The notes beneath the pieces are model-generated. The model searched no databases and was not told the DNA's origin. It was given only the letters and a program-made list of their open reading frames with translations. The position numbers were made by a program, and so were the translations under genes. From assembly GCA_905371725.1 (NCBI GenBank), contig CAJPML010000092.1:1-5317 (forward strand): 5,317 nt of DNA, in the 5' to 3' direction. The DNA comes from Leptotrichia sp. oral taxon 215 (lineage in GTDB: Bacteria; Fusobacteriota; Fusobacteriia; Fusobacteriales; Leptotrichiaceae). Shown here piece after piece: positions 1 to 5,317 of this stretch. Positions within the stretch are counted from its first letter, which is position 1; the number at the start of each line of letters is the position of its first letter.

Positions 1-56
1 TTTTTCTTTTCTAAATAATTAACCGATTTATTCAATATATCGAGCAAATTATTCAT
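1..56 (-). CDS. prmC: PrmC (HemK), release factor glutamine methyltransferase, N-terminal fragment (runs off left edge)
   Basis: A reading frame opens with ATG at 56-54 inside the last codons of prfA and stays open to the window edge. It encodes 18 residues, Met-Asn-Asn followed by [15 protein letters not shown]. This matches the amphipathic N-terminal helix typical of PrmC proteins, in which a 'hL..h..sh.yL..k' pattern precedes the helical substrate-binding domain. The SAM-binding domain and its NPPY motif would lie beyond the window. From family knowledge, PrmC N5-methylates the glutamine of the GGQ motif in release factors, and the gene commonly follows prfA. The ATG overlaps the prfA stop by 8 bp, and a GGTGAT stretch just upstream, inside prfA, could serve as Shine-Dalgarno, so translational coupling is likely. 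A TTG at 47-45 is a weaker alternative start. The identity rests on a short N-terminus plus gene order. Confidence 0.8.
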   Translation of the reverse strand, partial: MNNLLDILNKSVNYLEKK

Positions 57-1128
57 TATCACCAACAGCTTTCAGCAACTCTGCCTGATCGTAAGCAATA
101 AGAGCATCTATCATTTCATCCAGATCTCCATCCAGAACTGAATCAAGTCTATGTAATGTAAGCTTAATTCTGTGATCTGTGACTCTTCCCTGAGGAAAAT
201 TATATGTTCTTATTTTTTCAGATCTGTCACCGCTTCCAACCTGTGATCTTCTTTCACTTTCAACTTCTTTTCTTTGCTTTTCATATTCTATTTCATATAA
301 CTTGGAAGCAAGGACTTTCATAGCTGCCTCCCTATTCTTTATCTGTGATCTTCCATCTTGCGAAGTAACCACAATCCCTGTAGGCAAGTGTGTTATTCTA
401 ACTGCTGAATCGGTAGTGTTTACGTGTTGTCCACCTGCACCACTTGATCTGTATGTATCAATTTTTAAATCACTTTGATTTATTTCTACTTCACTTACAT
501 CTTCTATTTCCGGTAAAACTGCAACAGTTATTGTAGAGGTATGAATTCTTCCTGACGCTTCTGTCGCCGGAACTCTCTGTACTCTATGTACGCCACTTTC
601 AAACTTTAATCTGGAATAAGCTCCATTTCCTTTTATAAGGAAGGTAACCTCTTTCAGTCCACCAACTCCTATTTCACTTTTATCTATTATCTCAGTTTTC
701 CATCTGTTTCTTTCGGCGTATCTCGTGAACATTCTGAATACATCTGCAGCAAATAATGCAGCCTCATCTCCACCTGCTCCTGCCCTTATTTCCATAATAA
801 CATTTTTATCATCATTAGGATCTTTAGGCAAAAGCAGAATTTTCAATTCTTCTTCAAGTACCGGAATTTCTTCTTCAATAGTGTGAATTTCCTCCAGCAT
901 CATCTCCTTCATTTCATGATCTTTTTCTGTTTTCAAATCCTCTTTCAAGGTTTCCATTTCTTCTTTTTTTGCTTTATAGTATGTATATTTCTTAACAACT
1001 TCATCAATGCTGTTCAAAGCCTTATTATACTCCATTATTTTCTTAGGATCTGATATAACTTCAGGATCCATAAGAAGCTTTGTAAGTTCTTCATGCTTTA
1101 ATACAACATCATCTAATTTTTGAAACAT
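49..1128 (-). CDS. prfA: Peptide chain release factor 1 (RF1)
   Basis: RF1 (359 aa) recognises UAA and UAG in the ribosomal A site and triggers peptidyl-tRNA hydrolysis. The length matches the family (about 360 aa). The N-terminal ~100 residues are helical and charged (domain 1, the PrmC and release-complex interaction region). The stretch [13 protein letters not shown] at 115-127 is the family signature. PAT at 187-189, within [14 protein letters not shown], is the RF1 codon-recognition tripeptide; RF2 would have SPF. GGQ at 232-234, within [17 protein letters not shown], is the catalytic peptidyl-transferase-centre motif, and its Gln234 is the PrmC methylation target. The gene ends in TAA. 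The start at 1128 is preceded by two in-frame TAA codons (1134-1129), which rules out a longer product. Its Shine-Dalgarno, AGGAG at 1145-1141, sits a rather long 12 nt upstream. It has its own promoter at about 1178-1186 and overlaps prmC downstream. Confidence 0.98.
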   Translation of the reverse strand: MFQKLDDVVLKHEELTKLLMDPEVISDPKKIMEYNKALNSIDEVVKKYTYYKAKKEEMETLKEDLKTEKDHEMKEMMLEEIHTIEEEIPVLEEELKILLLPKDPNDDKNVIMEIRAGAGGDEAALFAADVFRMFTRYAERNRWKTEIIDKSEIGVGGLKEVTFLIKGNGAYSRLKFESGVHRVQRVPATEASGRIHTSTITVAVLPEIEDVSEVEINQSDLKIDTYRSSGAGGQHVNTTDSAVRITHLPTGIVVTSQDGRSQIKNREAAMKVLASKLYEIEYEKQRKEVESERRSQVGSGDRSEKIRTYNFPQGRVTDHRIKLTLHRLDSVLDGDLDEMIDALIAYDQAELLKAVGDNE

Positions 1129-1140
1129 TTATTATTTACA

Positions 1141-1145
1141 CTCCT
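1141..1145 (-). promoter_or_regulatory. Ribosome binding site of prfA
   Basis: Read on the minus strand, AGGAG lies 12 nt before the prfA ATG, at the long end of usual spacing. Its first base-pairs overlap a TAG triplet (1146-1144) that closes a two-codon ATG-AAA-TAG mini-frame (1152-1144). The ribosome binding site and this tiny frame therefore share bases. Confidence 0.7.
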
Positions 1146-1177
1146 ATTTCATTGTTTTTTTACTTTTTTCGATATTT

Positions 1178-1186
1178 ATTATACCA
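1178..1186 (-). promoter_or_regulatory. Extended -10 sigma-70 promoter for prfA-prmC
   Basis: The minus strand reads TGG-TATAAT: a perfect -10 hexamer (1183-1178) preceded by the TGn extension (1186-1184). No good TTGACA-like -35 stands 16-18 nt upstream; the region there is T-rich (TTTATT-like). That fits an extended -10 promoter, which depends less on a -35. Transcription would start near 1170-1172, giving a leader of about 43 nt before prfA. The position implies that prfA-prmC can be transcribed independently of the isomerase gene upstream. Confidence 0.7.
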
Positions 1187-1305
1187 TATTTTTTTAAGCA
1201 AATAAAAAAAGAGTATACAAAAAAGATATAATCACAGAAAAACAGTTGTATTTATTGAGTTTAATTCATTTTTTCATTTCTTTTTTTAACACACTCTTCT
1301 TTTAT

Positions 1306-1336
1306 TGTAAATTTACAGTTATACTAAACTGTACAG
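1306..1336. repeat. Cluster of short overlapping palindromes after the isomerase gene
   Basis: Three inverted repeats overlap within 31 bp directly after the isomerase stop. They are TGTAAATTTACA at 1306-1317 (perfect 12-bp palindrome), a 7-bp stem TACAGTT/AACTGTA at 1314-1320 and 1327-1333 with a 6-nt loop, and CTGTACAG at 1329-1336 (perfect 8-bp palindrome). The position suggests an mRNA 3' end. No T-run follows in the transcribed direction, so it is not a canonical intrinsic terminator. It could be a weak terminator, a 3'-stabilising hairpin or a protein-binding site, and short AT-rich palindromes also arise by chance. Confidence 0.4.
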
Positions 1337-1338
1337 CT

Positions 1339-1836
1339 TTAATATCCTAAAATAAAGTTCCATTCAGATATTCTATCTTTATAGGTGTCCAAAATTTCTT
1401 TTACATCTCCTGAAATTTCAACTCTTTCCATAACATCGTTATTTGACAGTAATTTTACAACTTCAAGATCACTTTCAGAAACAACTTCACCAAAAATTGT
1501 ATGATTACCGTTCAGCCATTCTGTAGGAACTGTTGTTATAAAAAACTGACTTCCATTTGTTCCAGGACCTGCATTTGCCATTGCAAGTTTTCCAGGAACA
1601 GAAAAATCAAGACCATTGTCAACTTCATCTTCAAATCTGTATCCAGGCCCTCCCATTCCTGTACCTGTAGGATCTCCTCCCTGTGCCATGAAATCCTCAA
1701 TTACTCTATGAAACTTCAATCCATTATAATATCCATTATTTACAAGATTTACAAAACTTGCCACCGTTACCGGTGATTTTTCAGGTAACAGATTTATGTT
1801 TATTTCTCCTTTATTTGTAGTAAATTTTACTTTCAT
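1339..1836 (-). CDS. Cyclophilin-type peptidyl-prolyl cis-trans isomerase, cytoplasmic
   Basis: This 165-aa single-domain cyclophilin catalyses cis-trans isomerisation of proline peptide bonds. The active site is intact and lines up with human cyclophilin [14 protein letters not shown] at 42-54 supplies the catalytic Arg44 (CypA Arg55), Phe49, Met50 and Gln52. [15 protein letters not shown] at 86-100 supplies Asn88, Gln97 and Phe99. [12 protein letters not shown] at 105-116 supplies Trp107 (CypA Trp121), Leu108 and His112. No signal peptide or lipobox is present, so it should be cytoplasmic, like PpiB. After the usual final strand there are roughly 20 extra residues (about 146-165, ending EWNFILGY), beyond the common end of minimal bacterial cyclophilins. 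The start at 1836 has a strong purine-rich site, AGGAAGGGAG (1850-1841), 4 nt upstream. The gene lies 84 bp after gpmI, beyond a terminator-like hairpin, so its transcription source is unclear. The Trp in the binding pocket suggests sensitivity to cyclosporin by family analogy only. Confidence 0.95.
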   Translation of the reverse strand: MKVKFTTNKGEININLLPEKSPVTVASFVNLVNNGYYNGLKFHRVIEDFMAQGGDPTGTGMGGPGYRFEDEVDNGLDFSVPGKLAMANAGPGTNGSQFFITTVPTEWLNGNHTIFGEVVSESDLEVVKLLSNNDVMERVEISGDVKEILDTYKDRISEWNFILGY

Positions 1837-1850
1837 TTTTCTCCCTTCCT

Positions 1851-1894
1851 AAAGAAAAACTGTTTTTTCAAAAAATTTTTTCCAAAAAAACAGT
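1851..1894 (-). terminator. Rho-independent terminator-like hairpin after gpmI
   Basis: A perfect 10-bp inverted repeat, ACTGTTTTTT (1859-1868) against AAAAAACAGT (1885-1894), encloses a 16-nt loop. The loop itself contains the self-complementary A6T6 run (1870-1881), which could extend the structure. In the minus-strand transcript the stem is followed directly by TTTTCTTT (1858-1851), as in an intrinsic terminator. It lies 27 bp after the gpmI stop. The stem has only two G-C pairs, so efficiency may be modest. It ends just upstream of the isomerase ribosome binding site, so partial readthrough may feed that gene. Confidence 0.6.
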
Positions 1895-1920
1895 CTTCCA
1901 TAATTGTTTTATTTTTATTT

Positions 1921-3462
1921 CTATTTAACTATTAATGTTTCTCCATCCATTTCAGCAGGTTTTTCCAGTCCTAATAAATCTAACATTGTAGGTGTTATAT
2001 CTGCTAATTTTCCATCTGTTCTCAATTTTGCATCTTTCATATCATTAGTTATCAATATGAAAGGAACCGGATTTACAGTATGGGCAGTATAAGGTGCTCC
2101 TGTTTCAGGATCTACAAGCAGGTCAGCATTTCCATGATCTGCAGTTATAAGTACAGCTCCGTCCATTTCCAGCACTTTGTGTACAATCTGTCCTGTACAG
2201 TTGTCAACTGCCTGACACGCAGCTATTACTGCATCTACAACTCCAGTATGTCCAACCATATCAGGATTTGCAAAGTTAAGTATTACAGTATCAATTCCTC
2301 CTTTTTCAAGTTCTTCAAGTAGTCTGTCCTTTACTTTATAAGCACTCATTTCAGGCTGTAAATCATATGTTGCCACTTTAGGAGAGTCAGAAAGCAGTCT
2401 TATTTCACCTTCATAAGGCTGTTCAACTCCACCATTAAAGAAGAATGTAACGTGGGCATATTTTTCAGTTTCTGCAGTTCTTATCTGTTTCAATCCGGCC
2501 TTTGATACAACTTCTCCGAATCCGTTCACTATTTTTTGTGGCGGATAAGCTACAGGTACATCAAATGTTGCATCATACTGTGCCATACATACAAAGTTTA
2601 CTTTTGGATGTACTTTTCTCGTAAATCCTTTAAAATCTTCTTCAATTATTGCTCTTGTAAGCTGTCTTGCCCTGTCAGGTCTGAAGTTTGCAAATATTAC
2701 ACCGTCTCCGTCCTTGATTAATCCAACTGTATTTCCATCTTCAGTTATTTTTGTAGGTTTTACAAATTCATCAGTCACTCCTGCTGCATAAGATGATTTT
2801 ATTGCCTCATCTGATGAAACGGCAGTTTCTCCTGTTCCTGAAAACAATGCATCATAGGCAAGTTCTATTCTGTCCCAGTTATTGTCCCTGTCCATTCCGT
2901 AATATCTTCCTATAACTGAAGCCAGTTTCCCCACACCTGTATCAGCTAAAGCTTTTTCCATTTCAGCAAGGTAGTTTACACCGCTTTCAGGCGGAGTATC
3001 CCTTCCATCCATCAATGCATGGACATAAACTTCTGTCAGTCCTTTTTTCTTTGCCATGTCAACAAGCCCAATAATATGGTTTATATGCGAGTGAACTCCT
3101 CCATCAGACATTAATCCCATTATATGAAGTGCTTTACCATTATCCTTTGTTTTATTCATTACATCAGAAAGCGGTCCGTTTTCAAGTATAAGTCCTTCCC
3201 TTATTTCCTTCGTTATTTTTGGTAACAGCTGATAGACTACCCTTCCAGCCCCAATATTTAAGTGTCCTACTTCAGAGTTACCAAACTGTCCTTCAGGCAG
3301 TCCTACAAATTCTCCATCTGCTCTCAATTCTGTAAATGGATATTCTTTTCTGTATCTTTCAAAATTTACTGGATGTGCCATTCTGACTGCATCCACTTGT
3401 TCTGTATGATGGTTCATTCCCCAACCGTCTAAAATTATTAAAACTACAGGTCTTTTTTTCAT
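1921..3462 (-). CDS. gpmI: 2,3-bisphosphoglycerate-independent phosphoglycerate mutase (iPGM)
   Basis: GpmI interconverts 3- and 2-phosphoglycerate in glycolysis/gluconeogenesis through a phosphoserine intermediate, in the cytoplasm and with two Mn ions. The product from the 3462 ATG is 513 aa, the normal family length. Numbered from that start, VVLIILDGWG carries metal ligand Asp12 and FGNSEVGH carries nucleophile Ser63. GGVHSH (His124), RYYGMDRD (Arg186, Arg192) and ANFRPDR (Arg261, Arg264) form the substrate pocket. NPDMVGHTG (Asp401, His405), TADHGN (Asp442, His443) and the AHT near 461 complete the two metal sites. The alkaline-phosphatase-like domain is split around the inserted phosphotransferase domain (about 76-308). 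The start is chosen because AAGGA (3475-3471) lies 8 nt upstream. An in-frame ATG at 3471 (516 aa) is possible but too close to that site. An ATG at 3513 lies upstream of the predicted transcription start. It ends in TAG, followed by a terminator-like hairpin. Confidence 0.96.
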   Translation of the reverse strand: MKKRPVVLIILDGWGMNHHTEQVDAVRMAHPVNFERYRKEYPFTELRADGEFVGLPEGQFGNSEVGHLNIGAGRVVYQLLPKITKEIREGLILENGPLSDVMNKTKDNGKALHIMGLMSDGGVHSHINHIIGLVDMAKKKGLTEVYVHALMDGRDTPPESGVNYLAEMEKALADTGVGKLASVIGRYYGMDRDNNWDRIELAYDALFSGTGETAVSSDEAIKSSYAAGVTDEFVKPTKITEDGNTVGLIKDGDGVIFANFRPDRARQLTRAIIEEDFKGFTRKVHPKVNFVCMAQYDATFDVPVAYPPQKIVNGFGEVVSKAGLKQIRTAETEKYAHVTFFFNGGVEQPYEGEIRLLSDSPKVATYDLQPEMSAYKVKDRLLEELEKGGIDTVILNFANPDMVGHTGVVDAVIAACQAVDNCTGQIVHKVLEMDGAVLITADHGNADLLVDPETGAPYTAHTVNPVPFILITNDMKDAKLRTDGKLADITPTMLDLLGLEKPAEMDGETLIVK

Positions 3463-3470
3463 CTTTTTCA

Positions 3471-3477
3471 TCCTTCC
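3471..3477 (-). promoter_or_regulatory. Ribosome binding site that sets the gpmI start
   Basis: The minus strand reads GGAAGGA. Its AAGGA core is 8 nt from the ATG at 3462, which is ideal spacing. It runs directly into the ATG at 3471, which would leave no usable spacer for that start. This favours the 513-aa product beginning MKKRPVV. Confidence 0.7.
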
Positions 3478-3502
3478 GTTATTAAATATTAATTCCAAAT
3501 AT

Positions 3503-3531
3503 ATTATACTCATTTTCGCTTAATTTATCAA
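3503..3531 (-). promoter_or_regulatory. Sigma-70 promoter of gpmI
   Basis: On the minus strand TTGATA (3531-3526, five of six matches to TTGACA) is separated by exactly 17 nt from a perfect TATAAT (3508-3503). Transcription should begin about 7 nt downstream, near 3495-3497, giving a leader of about 33 nt before the ATG at 3462. The -10 element lies immediately after the alternative ATG at 3513, so that codon would not be in this transcript. Confidence 0.85.
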
Positions 3532-3569
3532 GAATTTTAATAAGTTTTGTTTTAGCTTGTTCTCTAAAC

Positions 3570-3586
3570 TAGAATTTTTTATTCTA
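3570..3586. repeat. Small inverted repeat downstream of the DUF2207 gene
   Basis: TAGAAT and ATTCTA form a 6-bp stem around a 5-nt T loop (plus strand), about 30 bp after the DUF2207 stop. In the transcribed (minus) direction it is not followed by a clear T-run, so it is at best a weak terminator. The 152-bp gap (3463-3614) otherwise holds only the gpmI promoter and ribosome binding site, and I see no canonical terminator for the DUF2207 gene. Confidence 0.35.
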
Positions 3587-3614
3587 TATTTCATTTTGAA
3601 AAAAACCAATATAT

Positions 3615-5317
3615 CTACCAGCTTTCTCCACCTCCTCCACCGGAACCGCCGCCGGAGAAGCCACCGTCACTTGAAAATCCGCCTTCACTTGTACCCATTT
3701 CTTCTCTTACTTTGTCATACTCTCTTGAAATTGTATTTAACAGGAATTTACTATCATACGAATTATAGTAAACTCTTCTGTTTATTTCATCCTGTATATT
3801 TTCATCAAAATTATATAGGTTTATCGTATTCTCTAACAATTTTATCGCTTTATTCTTGACTCCCAGAGCAACTGCATAAGGTAAAATACCTTTGAAATAT
3901 TCCACAAGCTCATCCACATCGTTAAATTTCATAATCTGGTTTGCTTCGGCAGTTTTTATATACATTTTCATTCCATCAAGATGCTCTTCCTGTCTTAGAC
4001 TTTTCTCCATGTATTTTTTCATAAGTTTAGAATAAATTATATACATTGCCGGAATGATTCCTATAATAACACCTATTATCCCTGTTTTTATTAGCAGAAG
4101 TATTGCTATCCCTCCTTTTAAAATGGCAGGAAATATTTTTCTTTCTGAAAACAGGTTCTCTATAAAAATATAAATAACTGCTGCAATACCACACGAAATA
4201 AGAAAATTAAATGCTACAAAAGCTATATCATCAAATAATCCATTTGCCCGGGAATTTGTTCCTCTATTAATCATTCCTACCGTAATGACTAGAACCATTC
4301 CTAAAATAAAAGGATATGAGAATTTATCATTAGTTTCATATGCCCTTGACTTATATTTACTTTCAAGCATACTCATTATATTTTGTGAAGCTTCATAAAG
4401 ATTCTTTTCATCTTCGAATCCACTCTTTCTATTTTTTTGATAACTGAAATGACTTTTATCATTTTTAAATATATTCTCTTCATCATCTGAAAGTGCATTA
4501 AGAAGAGTCGCCTCTTCAGTTGAAAGTTCAGGGTTTCCTTCAGTATTTGCTACGAGCCTGTATTTTACATTCTTTCCGTTTCCTTCTTTGTCCTCCGCTG
4601 TTACATAGCCTTTTGAAAGAAGTGACAGCATTCCTATCGTCAGGATTTCTTTAGGATTTTTCACACCTTTTATATATCCGGCATACATGGCAGAAATATC
4701 CTTCGGTATATTAAATTCAGGAACAATCGCTTTTCTTAAAGAAACCGGTCTAAACAGTAACCATGTTACAAATCCATATATGAAGAGCACTAAGATTACT
4801 ACAGAGCCCACTGCAACAAGAGGGACTGCATAGTAAAGAACTTTCAGTTTATCAAGCCATGTAGGATTTATCTTATCTGTCTTTAAATTCAGACGGAAAG
4901 TCATTCCATTAAATGGTTCCAAAGCTTCGTTAGTCTTTATTTTTATAATTCCGTTCTCCTGAACTACAGTATAATTTTTCCCAGTTTCTCCATATTTCCC
5001 TGTAAATACTTCCAGATGCTGAATTTCATTTTCTCCTATAGGTTCATTATTTTCAAAACTTATAATCACATCTGCACTTTCTATGGGAACTTTCCAGAAC
5101 TGTCCTATCGGATTAAAATATATCTGATAAATTCCATCCTTCTCAAATACCGCATTATACATTGTATAATTAAACTCATATTTACTTACACCTGAATCCA
5201 CATATTTATCTTCAGAACCTATCTTATAAGCTATTTCTCCAGAAGATTTTACAGTTTTATATTTTTCAGGTTCACCATTTCTTTTTACAGAATTCATCTT
5301 TACATGGGATTTATAAA
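3615..5317 (-). CDS. DUF2207 domain-containing membrane protein, C-terminal part (start lies beyond right edge)
   Basis: The frame is open to the window edge. The first internal Met (5297) is preceded by in-frame coding codons (…YKSHVK), so the true start is probably outside and the missing part should include a signal peptide. Positions below count from that Met (560 aa). Residues 1-~148 are a beta-rich, probably extracytoplasmic DUF2207 segment with the characteristic 'GQFWKVPIESADV' at 65-77. A transmembrane helix lies at about 155-182. A soluble segment follows, with GYIKGVKNPKEILTIGMLSLL and SKGYV (207-231), resembling the small winged-helix-like region of the family. Further hydrophobic stretches lie at about 327-343, 356-380 and 388-423. 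LRQEEHLDGMKMYI (434-447) and KGILPYAVALGV (469-480) are typical family blocks. The tail (538-560) is rich in Gly/Ser and ends ESW, as in many DUF2207 and TPM-type membrane proteins. Function is unknown. The gene stops with TAG, 152 bp before gpmI, which has its own promoter, so the two are probably separate units. Confidence 0.85.
   Translation of the reverse strand, partial: YKSHVKMNSVKRNGEPEKYKTVKSSGEIAYKIGSEDKYVDSGVSKYEFNYTMYNAVFEKDGIYQIYFNPIGQFWKVPIESADVIISFENNEPIGENEIQHLEVFTGKYGETGKNYTVVQENGIIKIKTNEALEPFNGMTFRLNLKTDKINPTWLDKLKVLYYAVPLVAVGSVVILVLFIYGFVTWLLFRPVSLRKAIVPEFNIPKDISAMYAGYIKGVKNPKEILTIGMLSLLSKGYVTAEDKEGNGKNVKYRLVANTEGNPELSTEEATLLNALSDDEENIFKNDKSHFSYQKNRKSGFEDEKNLYEASQNIMSMLESKYKSRAYETNDKFSYPFILGMVLVITVGMINRGTNSRANGLFDDIAFVAFNFLISCGIAAVIYIFIENLFSERKIFPAILKGGIAILLLIKTGIIGVIIGIIPAMYIIYSKLMKKYMEKSLRQEEHLDGMKMYIKTAEANQIMKFNDVDELVEYFKGILPYAVALGVKNKAIKLLENTINLYNFDENIQDEINRRVYYNSYDSKFLLNTISREYDKVREEMGTSEGGFSSDGGFSGGGSGGGGGESW

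Larger units (their letters stand above)
1129..1338. other. Intergenic region between isomerase gene and prfA
   Basis: This 210-bp spacer is very AT-rich, with pyrimidine-rich tracts on the plus strand. It contains the palindrome cluster beside the isomerase stop (1306-1336) and the prfA promoter and ribosome binding site (1141-1186). Between about 1190 and 1300 I see no gene or convincing terminator. A TATACT hexamer (1217-1212, minus strand) could be a second -10, but its -35 is poor. The longest ATG frames there are only a few codons. Confidence 0.6.

Noticed and set aside
1212..1217. TATACT on the minus strand as a second prfA promoter
   Set aside because: The matching -35 at 17 nt (TTTCTG) is poor, and the extended -10 at 1186-1178 explains prfA transcription better.
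1227..1232. TATAAT on the plus strand in the isomerase-prfA spacer as an antisense promoter
   Set aside because: No TTG-type -35 stands 16-18 nt upstream (the region is a run of A), no TGn extension is present, and there is no plus-strand gene to serve.
1215..1251. ATACAA/TTGTAT pairing before a T-run (1201-1210) as a terminator of the isomerase gene
   Set aside because: The stem is 6 bp, all but one pair A-T, with a 25-nt loop, too weak to call.
1129..1338. Riboswitch or structured RNA in the prfA upstream spacer
   Set aside because: The predicted leader is only about 43 nt and A-rich, and no recognisable riboswitch core or paired stems are visible.
1501..2721. Plus-strand open frames at 1501-1776, 1904-2092, 2080-2322 and 2536-2721
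   Set aside because: They lie antisense to the isomerase and gpmI genes, whose minus-strand products are clearly conserved. Their translations are rich in Cys, Ser and Tyr and show no recognisable domain.
3557..3859. Plus-strand 100-codon frame opposite the 3' end of the DUF2207 gene
   Set aside because: Its His/Arg/Leu-rich translation is the complement of the glycine-rich tail codons, with no supporting ribosome binding site or family match.
1..5317. Mobile element, CRISPR array, tRNA or defence genes
   Set aside because: No long direct or terminal repeats, transposase or nuclease motifs, spaced repeats or tRNA-like cloverleaf were seen. The genes are housekeeping plus one DUF2207 protein.

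Overview
The window is AT-rich bacterial chromosome with every supportable gene on the minus strand. In transcription order (right to left) it holds the 3' part of a DUF2207-family membrane protein gene, gpmI (cofactor-independent phosphoglycerate mutase), a single-domain cyclophilin-type peptidyl-prolyl isomerase, prfA (release factor 1), and the first 18 codons of prmC running off the left edge. Low GC, A/T-ending codons, poly-A/T spacers, and the flavour of the PrfA, GpmI and DUF2207 proteins suggest a Fusobacteriota member, most like Leptotrichia. That assignment is from general recognition, not from a search.

Layout. Positions 3615-5317 encode a DUF2207 protein whose N-terminus lies beyond the right edge; it ends in a glycine/serine-rich tail closing in Glu-Ser-Trp. 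A 152-bp gap (3463-3614) carries a near-consensus sigma-70 promoter for gpmI. The promoter shows that gpmI starts at 3462 (513 aa), not at the farther upstream ATG at 3513. An 84-bp gap (1837-1920) holds a terminator-like hairpin just before the ribosome binding site of the isomerase gene. A 210-bp gap (1129-1338) contains small palindromes just after the isomerase stop, then an extended -10 promoter for prfA. The prfA stop codon overlaps the prmC start by 8 bp.

Function. prfA and prmC form a classic coupled pair: PrmC methylates the glutamine of the GGQ motif of RF1, which is intact here. GpmI is the glycolytic 3-phosphoglycerate/2-phosphoglycerate interconverting enzyme. The isomerase is a cytoplasmic folding catalyst. 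The DUF2207 protein is a membrane protein of unknown function and the least understood gene here. I see no mobile element, CRISPR array, tRNA, rRNA or defence system. The region looks like ordinary core genome, and the points worth a second look are mainly regulatory or about gene starts.
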